This document shows positions 16,589 through 24,163 of a stretch of 36,056 nucleotides of DNA, piece after piece. The position numbers and the translations under genes were made by a program. The notes beneath the pieces were generated by a model, which did no database searches, had not been told where the DNA came from, and saw nothing but the letters and a program-made list of their open reading frames with translations. Location: NCBI RefSeq assembly GCF_947632445.1, contig NZ_CANRPM010000029.1:1-36056 (forward strand). The letters run 5' to 3'. The DNA comes from an uncultured Bacteroides sp. (GTDB taxonomy: Bacteria; Bacteroidota; Bacteroidia; Bacteroidales; Bacteroidaceae). How positions within the stretch are numbered: the first letter of the stretch is position 1; every line of letters starts with the position of its first letter.

Positions 16589-16644
16589 TCGAGATATACT
16601 CGAATTTATTTGCAAAGGTATGATTAATAATCGAATAGTTCAAA
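16589..16644 (-). promoter_or_regulatory. zor operon promoter with operator-like palindrome
   Basis: The minus strand reads TTTG (16641-16644), 20 bp, then TACCTTTG (16613-16620), a near-ideal Bacteroidetes promoter. At or just past the expected start of transcription lies the 15-bp palindrome TCGAG-ATATA-CTCGA (16589-16603), well placed to be a repressor site. No regulator gene is seen nearby. Confidence 0.65.
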
Positions 16645-16667
16645 GATGATATAATTTTTCTTCTTGT

Positions 16668-16688
16668 AAATCCATCCCTGATGGATTT
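16668..16688. repeat. 9-bp stem hairpin upstream of the zor promoter
   Basis: AAATCCATC, loop CCT and GATGGATTT form a perfect 9-bp stem, followed by TT on the + strand. It could end transcription arriving from the left or be chance in an AT-rich stretch. A second small dyad, TCAAAA-CA-TTTTGA, lies at about 16729-16742. Confidence 0.35.
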
Positions 16689-16821
16689 TTATATTCACAT
16701 GAACAATAACAAGAGGTCTTTTCATCCGCTCAAAACATTTTGAACGACTCTGAAAACGCCTTGTCTCTTGCGGGGTAAAAATTACTCCGAGGTCGTTATT
16801 TCAAATAAGTCCGTTATATAA

Positions 16822-17222
16822 TTATCTGCACTTCAGTGATTTGTCAAAATATGTACAATTTCTATTGTGGAATGCAGGATAGATGCCCTCTAAAATATCT
16901 ACGATAATCTTATTTATCTTAGGATTCTCAATAGCACCAAATTTGTACGTCACCTCATTACCACGTAATTTGTCAATCTTCATCTGTATGAATATGCAGA
17001 TTCCATTTATGCCATAATGAACCAACCTTACTATACACATATTTGCACAGCACTGATTTGCGAATTTTGAGAAATTAGTTTATAAATATGACGGTTTGCT
17101 TTTACGAACTCTTTTGCGAACTTTGATTGTCCTTTTACGAACTCTTTTACGACTACCTCGCCATTGTCTTTTACGAGTGAATTTATAATTTCAATATACT
17201 TAAAGAAATAATGAGGATGTAA
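16822..17222 (-). pseudogene. decayed gene of unknown family, two frames
   Basis: A 63-codon stretch without a start (17031-17222, containing DNGEVVVKEFVKGQSKFA and ANRHIYKLISQNSQI) ends at a stop. An overlapping stretch in another frame (16822-17040) continues with GAIENPKINKIIVDILEG and ends DKSLKCR. The amphipathic, lysine-rich character and the near-continuous reading suggest one former gene broken by a frameshift near 17035. I do not recognise the family. Confidence 0.4.
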
Positions 17223-17496
17223 TTATGCCCGCTATTTTTATTGTGTTATTAGCATACTGGCGTATCTCTTGGATAGAGATAATCTATTGGAACAAACATA
17301 CGACATGTGCCTTAATAACGATTTATTGACTATTCTTCCAGATAAGGTAATGAGGGGAATGAGCTATATGGAGCAAGCTGCGATGGATAATTACCAGCCG
17401 GTTAGGAGGTGATTGATAACTATTAGAAGGATTTGTAGAAAATGTAATCAAAAATCATCGGCACATTCTCCATATTGCAGAAATCATTTTTGTTAG
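17215..17496 (+). pseudogene. decayed reading frame with in-frame TGA and Cys-rich tail
   Basis: One frame is open from 17215 and reads LLDRDNLLEQTYDMCLNNDL, then GMSYMEQAAMDNYQPVRR and TGA at 17410-17412. The same frame continues as RRICRKCNQKSS, HSPYCRNHFC and TAG at 17494-17496. The tail looks like a C-x2-C...C...H/C zinc knuckle. No plausible start is present, so it seems to be the 3' end of a gene with a premature stop. Family unknown. Confidence 0.4.
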
Positions 17497-17524
17497 AATA
17501 TCATATAGATAAGCCGTTAACCAT

Positions 17525-18790
17525 TTAACGGTAAATACGTTCCATGCAAGCTTCATCGAATCGCTGAACAATATCCAATATGTATCGTGGAAGATACTCC
17601 GTAACAATATATTTGACCATCCATGTAGGAATACCGTAATAGGCAGCGGCAATGCCTCCAGTCATGCAGGCTATTGTATCGCTATCGCCACCAAGAGATA
17701 CGGCTAAGCGTATGGCGGATTCGTAGTCATGGCTATCCAAGAATGCAATTATTGCTTCTGGACAGGAACCTTGACAAGTCTCATCAAATTGATAAGTCGG
17801 GCGAATCTCATCGCAAGAACGATTAAGATTGTAACCAAAAGTATGTTCGATATAATCCCTAATCTCATTTTTAGATTTTTGCTGACGAGCTAAGAAAATT
17901 GCAGAAGCAATTGCTTGTGCTCCCTTAATGCCTTCGGGGTGATTGTGTGTAACTTCAGCTGATTGCTTAGCAAGTTTAAGAGCTTCATCAAGCGAACAGG
18001 CATAATATCCACATGGACTTACGCGCATACCGGCACCATTTCCGAAACTATTATAGGGCTCCTTGTCTTCACTATAAAATAGCCATTCGTAGAACATGCC
18101 ACCATATCCTATATTCGGATATTCCCGCCCCCAATCAGGCATGATTTTCTGCAACGGAACTCCACTCAAAAGCCAGTCTGCGACTGCTATGGTCATCACT
18201 GTGTCATCCGTAAAAAGAGTTCCAGGCGTGAATAGGGCTATTTCTGTTGACTTACAATTATGGGACTCATAAAATGAACCGACAATGTCTCCTATTATAG
18301 CCCCTATGATTCCTCCAGGTACAAGTTGCTCGTTCTCGTTCATTTTTGCTTGTAGCATTTTCAGGGTACGTTCGTCCGCTTTCCCATCATAATATTTTTG
18401 CAATGCATCTGAAAATATATAATCAGGACAGACTGAATCGAAAAGCGTCATTGATGAGCGAAATTTTAAAGCATCGATTTCTCCTAGAATTTCCTCAATA
18501 GGCTTGTCGTTAATTGCGAGCATCTCCATAGTTATTTCGCAAAGATTTTTACCGAGTGTGGGTTCGTGCAAATACATGATAGCTTCATCTCTGTCTGCAA
18601 TTCCATAATTATTGGCATTATGGCTATGCCCCAGTCCTCGAAGTTGTGGGAAGATATACCACATCCAATGAGTCCGTTTCTTTCCGTTACGGATTTCTTC
18701 CAAGGCAGAAGCATATGCCTGACGATGTGCATCCACAAACCGCCCGAGATTATATTGACAACTGTATTCTTTATATTTTGCAAAAAACAT
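17525..18790 (-). CDS. DUF1810 - ADP-ribosylglycohydrolase fusion
   Basis: 421 residues, two domains. Residues 13-150 match DUF1810 (NLGRFVDAHRQAYASALEEI, HWMWYIFPQLRGLG, FRSSMTLFDSV). Residues 160-415 form an ADP-ribosylglycohydrolase (DraG/ARH) domain with metal-binding acids in GAIIGDIVGSFYE, FTDDTVMT (194-197) and SLGGDSDTIA (367-372). The second domain should remove ADP-ribose from proteins, nucleic acids or small molecules. DUF1810 has no firmly known activity; its fusion here suggests it handles a related ADP-ribose or NAD-derived substrate. It has its own consensus promoter and lies 1.1 kb upstream of zorA on the same strand, separated by decayed genes. It may be a defence or toxin-neutralising neighbour rather than part of Zorya. 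Confidence 0.85.
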   Translation of the reverse strand: MFFAKYKEYSCQYNLGRFVDAHRQAYASALEEIRNGKKRTHWMWYIFPQLRGLGHSHNANNYGIADRDEAIMYLHEPTLGKNLCEITMEMLAINDKPIEEILGEIDALKFRSSMTLFDSVCPDYIFSDALQKYYDGKADERTLKMLQAKMNENEQLVPGGIIGAIIGDIVGSFYESHNCKSTEIALFTPGTLFTDDTVMTIAVADWLLSGVPLQKIMPDWGREYPNIGYGGMFYEWLFYSEDKEPYNSFGNGAGMRVSPCGYYACSLDEALKLAKQSAEVTHNHPEGIKGAQAIASAIFLARQQKSKNEIRDYIEHTFGYNLNRSCDEIRPTYQFDETCQGSCPEAIIAFLDSHDYESAIRLAVSLGGDSDTIACMTGGIAAAYYGIPTWMVKYIVTEYLPRYILDIVQRFDEACMERIYR

Positions 18791-18831
18791 ATTGTAATTT
18801 TTAGATAGTGTAAATAAACTGTCTGTTGCTG

Positions 18832-18862
18832 CAAAATTACATCTATTCCCTATATAAGCAAA
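18832..18862 (-). promoter_or_regulatory. promoter of the DUF1810-ARH gene
   Basis: The minus strand reads TTTG (18859-18862), 19 bp, then TAATTTTG (18832-18839), a full match to both Bacteroidetes promoter elements, 42 bases upstream of the ATG. Confidence 0.7.
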
Positions 18863-19300
18863 TTTTTCTCAGGAATTTTAGTGCCAGAAGAGTCAGTAGA
18901 TGCCTACAAGGGAGTGTGAAGCAATTACGCGGACAAAATCTCCGCTATTCCCTAATCATTCCCTATCCGAGTCGCTCCGAGAATTTGCTACACCGGTGGA
19001 ACACAAGGCCACCTTCCTAAGCAAAGTGCAGGAGAAGAGCGCACACATGGACGTAGAAGACCTATACTCGGAGCAGATGGTGACCAAACCAACACATTTT
19101 ACAAACAGATTGCGCAGCCTGCAAGCGCCTACGTCATCATCCAAACCACAGACACGCTACTGGTCTTCATTGTCGGTCAGAACAGTGTCATAAACGTCTA
19201 TGCAGACATTGTGGGCGGCATGATCTTGAACAGTGAGGACGAAGTAGCCGTTGTGATGGATAATTCTCAATTCTTCATTAAAAAAAGTACTTCGCCTCCT
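18863..19300 (+). other. gene-free stretch with coding-like remnants
   Basis: No intact gene. Two adjacent stretches look formerly coding. From about 18945 one frame reads SLREFATPVEHKATFLSKVQ and then MDVEDLYSEQMV. From about 19070 another frame reads DGDQTNTFYKQIAQPASAYV, then TDTLLVFIVGQNSVINVYAD and ILNSEDEVAVVMDNSQF. They may be parts of one protein split by a frameshift near 19070. I do not recognise it. The stretch ends at the promoter of the mnmG fragment. Confidence 0.35.
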
Positions 19301-19308
19301 TTTTTTTG

Positions 19309-19316
19309 TACCTTTG
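19309..19316 (+). promoter_or_regulatory. promoter box retained with the mnmG fragment
   Basis: TACCTTTG lies 27 bases before the ATG of the mnmG fragment, preceded by a T-run. It is probably the original mnmG promoter carried along with the truncated 5' end, and would now transcribe into the 23-bp array. Confidence 0.55.
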
Positions 19317-19343
19317 CCAACGAAAGCGAAGAAATGGAGAGCA

Positions 19344-19406
19344 ATGGTATTCAACTACGACATAATCGTGATAGGTGCCGGACACGCCGGATGCGAAATC
19401 CATTGA
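19344..19406 (+). pseudogene. mnmG: 5' fragment of mnmG (gidA), 18 codons
   Basis: The first 18 codons read MVFNYDIIVIGAGHAGCE, the FAD-binding GxGxxG...E N-terminus of the tRNA uridine-modifying enzyme MnmG. Homology stops abruptly after the Glu codon (19395-19397) and a TGA follows two codons later. MnmG is normally over 600 residues and is not found in the rest of this window, so this is a truncated copy. Its own promoter box is intact. In related genomes mnmG commonly follows ybeY, whose intact copy here ends at 11368; that adjacency is from memory. Confidence 0.8.
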
Positions 19407-19526
19407 ATATAATCCGCAGCTTCAACAAGTTTCCTATTTCTGCGCGACGACATCCCCCGTAGAACGTGGTATTGCACCGAAAGGATAATGTATATATTTA
19501 TTACCAATGTCGAATACCCTTCCCTG

Positions 19527-19641
19527 TCGACTCGGAACATCGGCTTCTGTCGATACGGAAGATCGACGATAATCGATACGGAGGACCGATGATGATCGAT
19601 ACGGAAGATCGATGATGATCGATACGGAGGATCGATTGAGC
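19527..19641. repeat. tandem array 3: five degenerate 23-bp units of a second family
   Basis: Units beginning TCGA at 19527, 19550, 19573, 19596 and 19619 are exactly 23 bp apart. The consensus is TCGATACGGAAGATCGATGA plus TGA, with an internal dyad TCGAT-N7-ATCGA. The middle three units are nearly identical and the outer two drift. The sequence differs from arrays 1 and 2 but the period and unit number are the same. It follows the mnmG fragment. Confidence 0.8.
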
Positions 19642-19760
19642 CCCCTTCCAGAACACCTTCTGACGGGGGTCTGAAACCCCTTTTCCGGCGAAGGCAAATG
19701 GACGGGAAAACGGCCGGAAAGGAGGCTTCAACTGTCAGTATTTTTCATCTAATTCCCGCA

Positions 19761-19920
19761 TCAATGTGCCTCCGCCCGGTTGTTGTATTCGCCGTTGAAG
19801 GCCTCGCTTTCCTTCGGGTTCAGCTCCAGCCCCTTCTTCATGTCTTCCGTGGCTCCGTCTTTGTCGCCGTTCAGCAGCTTGGCACGGCCGCGTTCATGGT
19901 ATGCCTTGTAATAAGGTTTG
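19761..19920 (-). pseudogene. 3' relic of a TPR protein gene
   Basis: The last about 50 codons read YYKAYHERGRAKLLNGDKDG, then ATEDMKKGLELNPKESEAF and a short tail ending AEAH before TGA, a clear tetratricopeptide repeat (A-x3-Y-x-RG-x-A-x4-G-x3-A-x-D pattern). Upstream on the minus strand the reading runs into AT-rich sequence that holds the metA promoter, with no TPR homology and no fitting start. The 5' part of the gene has been lost. Confidence 0.6.
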
Positions 19921-19997
19921 TGTGGACAAATGTAAAGAAGTAATAGTATTAAAAAACAAAAAATGCAGTTTTTTTTCTTCGCTGCTTCATTTTTCCC

Positions 19998-20005
19998 TAC
20001 CTTTG
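19998..20005 (+). promoter_or_regulatory. metA promoter box
   Basis: TACCTTTG ends 27 bases before the metA ATG, leaving a leader of only about 20 nt. This is too short for a SAM-type riboswitch. Confidence 0.6.
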
Positions 20006-20032
20006 ACCCTCTGATATTAAAATATAAATGCC

Positions 20033-20953
20033 ATGCCACTCAACCTGCCCGATAAACTGCCCGCCATCGAACTGCTGAAGCGGGAAAACATATTCGTCAT
20101 CGACAACTCACGAGCTGCACGACAGGACATACGGCCTCTGAAAATCGTCATCCTCAACCTGATGCCCCTGAAGATAACAACAGAAACAGACCTTATCAGG
20201 TTATTGTCAAACACGCCGCTACAGATAGAAATTTCCTTTATGAAGATCAAAAGTCATACTTCCAAGAATACACCCGTCGAACACATGAAAGCATTTTATA
20301 CGGATTTTGAACGGATGAAAAACGAGAAGTATGACGGCATGATTATCACGGGAGCTCCCGTGGAGCAAATGGACTTTGAAGAAGTGGGCTATTGGGGCGA
20401 AATTACGGAAATCTTTGACTGGGCACGTACACACGTGACCTCGACGCTCTACATCTGCTGGGCGGCACAGGCAGGACTCTACCATCATTATGGCGTGCCG
20501 AAATATCCGCTGGAGAAAAAAATGTTCGGTATCTTCGAACATCATACACTCCAACCGTTGCACCCCATCTTCCGAGGATTCGACGACGTGTTCTACGTGC
20601 CCCACAGCCGGCATACGGAGGTGAGACGGGAGGATATCCTAAGGGTGAAGGAACTGACGCTGCTCTCGGAATCAGATGAAGCGGGAGTCTACATGGTCAT
20701 GGCACGCGAAGGAAGGGAATTCTTCGTGACAGGACACTCTGAATATTCGCCTCTGACGTTAGACACGGAGTATAGACGGGATTTGGGCAAAGGCTTGCCC
20801 ATCGACATGCCGAAAAACTACTATCGGGACAATGATCCTGAAAAAGGGGTGCTGGTGCGCTGGAGAGGACATGCCAACCTCCTCTTTACAAACTGGTTGA
20901 ACTACTTCGTCTATCAGGAAACTCCATATAACATCAACGAGATCGGGGCATGA
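20033..20953 (+). CDS. metA: MetA-type homoserine O-acyltransferase (probably acetyl)
   Basis: First step of methionine synthesis from homoserine, 306 residues, full length. The catalytic Cys is at 142 ([15 protein letters not shown]), and His235 and Glu237 are in GHSEYSP. Residue 111 is Glu (GAPVEQ). In MetA enzymes Glu111 marks acetyl-CoA users and Gly111, as in E. coli, marks succinyl-CoA users, so O-acetylhomoserine is the predicted product despite the usual 'succinyltransferase' name. The ATG at 20028 is out of frame; 20033 is the start. The stop overlaps the next start (ATGA), so metA and the U32 peptidase gene are translationally coupled. Confidence 0.93.
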   Translation: MPLNLPDKLPAIELLKRENIFVIDNSRAARQDIRPLKIVILNLMPLKITTETDLIRLLSNTPLQIEISFMKIKSHTSKNTPVEHMKAFYTDFERMKNEKYDGMIITGAPVEQMDFEEVGYWGEITEIFDWARTHVTSTLYICWAAQAGLYHHYGVPKYPLEKKMFGIFEHHTLQPLHPIFRGFDDVFYVPHSRHTEVRREDILRVKELTLLSESDEAGVYMVMAREGREFFVTGHSEYSPLTLDTEYRRDLGKGLPIDMPKNYYRDNDPEKGVLVRWRGHANLLFTNWLNYFVYQETPYNINEIGA

Positions 20954-22788
20954 AAGAACGAAGGAAAATAGAATTGCTGGCACCGGCCAAAAACTTGGAA
21001 TGCGGCATCGAGGCGGTGAACCACGGGGCCGATGCGGTGTACATCGGTGCACCGAACTTCGGCGCCAGGGCGGCAGCTACGAACTCGATGGACGATATAG
21101 GACGCTTGGCAGATTATGCCCACCTCTACGGAGTGCGCATCTACGTGACGGTGAACACCATTCTGAAGGACGAGGAGCTGAAGGAGACGGAAGATATGAT
21201 TTGGGAGTTGTATCGCAAGGGAGTAGACGCGCTTATCGTACAGGACATGGGCCTGACACGTCTGGATCTGCCATCCATCCCGTTGCATGCCAGTACGCAG
21301 ATGGACAATCGAACGGTCGAAAAGGTACGCTTCCTGGCAGAGGCAGGCTTCCGGCAAGTGGTATTGGCGCGTGAGTTGTCGCTCGACGAGATAGCCGCCA
21401 TCCATAAGGCTTGCCCCGATACGTCGCTTGAGGTGTTTGTACATGGGGCGCTGTGCGTGAGCTATAGCGGACAATGTTATGCCAGCCAAGCTTGCTTCGG
21501 GCGCAGTGCCAATCGTGGAGAGTGTGCCCAGTTCTGTCGACTGTCTTTCTCACTGGTGGATGCCGGCGGACGAGTGGTGGTGAAGGACAAATACTTGCTT
21601 TCGTTGAAAGATATGAACCGCCTGGACATGCTGGAGCAGCTGCTCGATGCAGGAGTTACCTCGCTGAAGATAGAGGGACGGCTGAAGGACGTAGCCTACG
21701 TGAAGAACGTGACAGCCGCCTATCGCCAACGCTTGGACGACATCCTGAGGCGCAGGAAGGAATATGTGCGTGCTTCGTCAGGCACATGCCGCCTGAACTT
21801 CCGTCCGCAGCCGGAGAAGAGCTTCAGCCGCGGATTCACACACTACTTTTTAGAGGGAAGGGGAGAGAATATCGTCTCGTCCGACACGCCCAAGTCGCTG
21901 GGCGAGGTCATGGGTACGCTGAAAGAACAGCGCGGCGGATGGGTGAGCGTAGCGGGCGTGAATCCTTTCCACAACGGTGATGGCGTGTGCTACCTCGACG
22001 AACAAGGCCACCTGCAGGGCTTCCGTATCAATCGCGTAGAGGGCAATAAACTCTTTCCGGCAGGTAATGTGCCGCATATACGGCCGCATACGACACTCTT
22101 CCGCAATCTGGATCAGGAGTTCGAACGAACCTTGGCACACAAGTCGGCCGAACGAAAGATAAGGATACGCCTCAGACTGGGGGAGAATGCCTTTGGCTTT
22201 TCACTGACGGCGAATGACGAGGATGGCAATCGCGTGACGCTGGCTTTTGATTATACCAAGGAGCGGGCACGCACACCTCAGATAGAGAACCTGCGTACAC
22301 AACTGGCTAAGCTGGGTGGTACACCTTATGAACTGACGGAACCGGCCGACATCGTCCTGAAAGAGGAGTGGTTTGTACCTTCGTCGGTCGTGACCGACTG
22401 GCGCAGGCAGGTGGTGAAGCGGCTGACGGCTGCACGACACACGAACTATCGTCGGGAGTTAGTCGTGTGGAAGCCGACACATCATGCCTATCCTGCGGCG
22501 ACACTGACCTATCTGGGCAACGTGATGAACGACGAGGCACGCCGCTTCTACCTGGATCATGGAGTGAAATCCGTAGCGTCTGCCTACGAAAAACAACCCG
22601 TGGACGGGGCGGTGCTGATGTTCTGCCGCCACTGCCTGCGCTACAGCATGGGATGGTGTCCTGTCCATCAGAAAGGGCGTTCGCCCTATCGTGAGCCGTA
22701 CTACCTGGCAAGATCGGACAGACGACGCTTCCGTCTGGAATTTGACTGCAAGAACTGCCAGATGAAAATATATGGAAATGAGGAATAG
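20950..22788 (+). CDS. U32-family peptidase-like protein (RlhA/YegQ type)
   Basis: 612 residues, cytoplasmic. The U32 signature is visible as [16 protein letters not shown] (from residue 161) with the following cysteines CYASQAC...ECAQFC (176, 182, 192, 196), which in this family are proposed to hold an iron-sulfur cluster. The N-terminus [20 protein letters not shown] is the TIM-barrel start typical of U32. A C-terminal Cys set ([18 protein letters not shown]) is present, as in the longer members. In E. coli the family member RlhA hydroxylates C2501 of 23S rRNA, and others act on tRNA or ubiquinone; true peptidase activity is doubtful. It overlaps metA by 4 bp and the next gene by 17 bp. Confidence 0.88.
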   Translation: MKERRKIELLAPAKNLECGIEAVNHGADAVYIGAPNFGARAAATNSMDDIGRLADYAHLYGVRIYVTVNTILKDEELKETEDMIWELYRKGVDALIVQDMGLTRLDLPSIPLHASTQMDNRTVEKVRFLAEAGFRQVVLARELSLDEIAAIHKACPDTSLEVFVHGALCVSYSGQCYASQACFGRSANRGECAQFCRLSFSLVDAGGRVVVKDKYLLSLKDMNRLDMLEQLLDAGVTSLKIEGRLKDVAYVKNVTAAYRQRLDDILRRRKEYVRASSGTCRLNFRPQPEKSFSRGFTHYFLEGRGENIVSSDTPKSLGEVMGTLKEQRGGWVSVAGVNPFHNGDGVCYLDEQGHLQGFRINRVEGNKLFPAGNVPHIRPHTTLFRNLDQEFERTLAHKSAERKIRIRLRLGENAFGFSLTANDEDGNRVTLAFDYTKERARTPQIENLRTQLAKLGGTPYELTEPADIVLKEEWFVPSSVVTDWRRQVVKRLTAARHTNYRRELVVWKPTHHAYPAATLTYLGNVMNDEARRFYLDHGVKSVASAYEKQPVDGAVLMFCRHCLRYSMGWCPVHQKGRSPYREPYYLARSDRRRFRLEFDCKNCQMKIYGNEE

Positions 22789-23851
22789 GAATGAAGAATT
22801 AAAGAGAGGCGGAAGTCAGGGGCTGATGCCGGACGGAAGAGGTTACCTTGGAAGAAGGCGAGGAGCGGTTCATGCTTTTTTACGCATCAATTTTTCCATT
22901 CTCCATGTTTCATTCTTTATTTTATTCTTTTTATCATCCTGCCATTACTCCCACCCCAACTTGGAGGACGAAAGCCTGACGCAGCAGGTACGCGACTCGC
23001 TGACCTATCTGTATGAACGGCACTACACATGGGACACCAATCTGGAGGTGAAAGCCGACTCCGTGCAGCTGGAGCTTCTGCCTGTGAAAGGAGTCTACTA
23101 TCGGTTGTATAGGGGCGACCGCGTAGTTGTGGCCGAGTTTGCCGTTTATCCGGCCGACTCGATAGACTCCGTCTGGGTGAAGTTGGCCCACTCGCAGGAG
23201 GTGCAGGGTTGGCTGCGCGAAGCCGACCTGAAACGTGCCTTCGTGCCTACGGACAGCATCTCGCAGGCTATCTACGTGTTCAGCGACACGCATGCGTCGT
23301 ACTTTATCATAGTTTTTGCCATCTTTGTAGCTGTCTGGTTGGTGCGTGCTCTCCGACGCAAACAGTTGCAGTTGGTTTACTTCAATGATATCGACAGTCT
23401 TTATCCCCTGGCTCTGTGTCTGCTGATGGCTTTCTGTGCAACGGTCTACGAAACGATACAGGTATTTGCACCCGACACATGGGAGCACTATTATTATAAC
23501 CCTACGCTTTCACCATTCAAGGTACCCTTTGTGCTTTCTATGTTCTTAGTGGGGCTGTGGCTGTTCCTTGTTGTGTTGCTGGCCGTGCTTGACGATCTTT
23601 TCCGTCAGCTTTCACCCGCAGCGGCGGTGTTCTACCTGTTGGGGTTGGCTTCGTCGTGCATCTTCTGTTATTTCTTCTTTATCCTGACTACGCACATCTA
23701 CGTGGGTTATGCTTTTCTGGCGGTTTTTATCTGGATCTTTATCGGAAGGCTGAGGCATTCGCTTCAGTCGCCCCGCTACCGTTGCGGCCGCTGTGGCAGC
23801 AAGCTGATGCACAAGGGAGTGTGTCCGCATTGTGGAGCTGTAAACGAGTGA
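22772..23851 (+). CDS. membrane protein with C-terminal zinc ribbon, function unknown
   Basis: 359 residues in this frame. A hydrophobic leader ends in a lipobox-like FFLSSC (about residues 51-56). An extracytoplasmic beta-rich stretch resembling an SH3-like domain follows (KGVYYRLYRGDRVVVAEFAV, VKLAHSQEVQGWLREADLK). Next come about five membrane helices (roughly residues 175-190, 210-230, 250-275, 285-305, 308-325). It ends in a zinc ribbon CGRCGSKLMHKGVCPHCG. The start is uncertain: ATGs at 22772, 22778 and 22826 are in frame. The first 30 residues look like poor coding sequence, so 22826 is a fair alternative. Last gene of the metA unit; no function can be inferred from these neighbours. 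Confidence 0.65.
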   Translation: MEMRNRNEELKRGGSQGLMPDGRGYLGRRRGAVHAFLRINFSILHVSFFILFFLSSCHYSHPNLEDESLTQQVRDSLTYLYERHYTWDTNLEVKADSVQLELLPVKGVYYRLYRGDRVVVAEFAVYPADSIDSVWVKLAHSQEVQGWLREADLKRAFVPTDSISQAIYVFSDTHASYFIIVFAIFVAVWLVRALRRKQLQLVYFNDIDSLYPLALCLLMAFCATVYETIQVFAPDTWEHYYYNPTLSPFKVPFVLSMFLVGLWLFLVVLLAVLDDLFRQLSPAAAVFYLLGLASSCIFCYFFFILTTHIYVGYAFLAVFIWIFIGRLRHSLQSPRYRCGRCGSKLMHKGVCPHCGAVNE

Positions 23852-23908
23852 TACTGTCCGCCCGAAATCGGACACTTGTCCGAAAATGAACACATCTGAA
23901 TGATAGCA

Positions 23909-24065
23909 TAACGTGAGTCCGAAATAAGGATAAATATAATCTGTTGGTAAATAGGAATATAGCGATAACTGTCGGTAATTCTTTGTAATTGAGTACTATA
24001 AAGATACAACAGTTTTTGCTAATCATCAAATTTACGGATAATTAAAATTCGTCGAACTTGCGTTA
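23909..24065. repeat. 157-bp MITE-like element with TAACG ends
   Basis: The left end TAACGTGAGTCCGA (23909-23922) and the right end TCGAACTTGCGTTA (24052-24065) are inverted copies matching at 11 of 14 positions. The first 59 bp match the copy at 28256-28314 in length and at both ends (TAACGTGAGT...ATAGCGATA). There is no reading frame inside. It fills half of the 312-bp gap between two convergent genes. The rest of that gap holds only a small TGTCCG/CGGACA dyad (23855-23874). Confidence 0.55.
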
Positions 24066-24163
24066 TTTTAATAGTAATAACAAGTTTCCGGTCGGAATGA
24101 ATAAGAAGGAGAAATACGATGCACACAGTTCTTATCGTTCGGAAGCAAATAAATCAGCAAACC

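Noticed and set aside
19940..20032. SAM riboswitch upstream of metA
   Set aside because: The promoter box leaves a leader of only about 20 nt, too short for any SAM aptamer.
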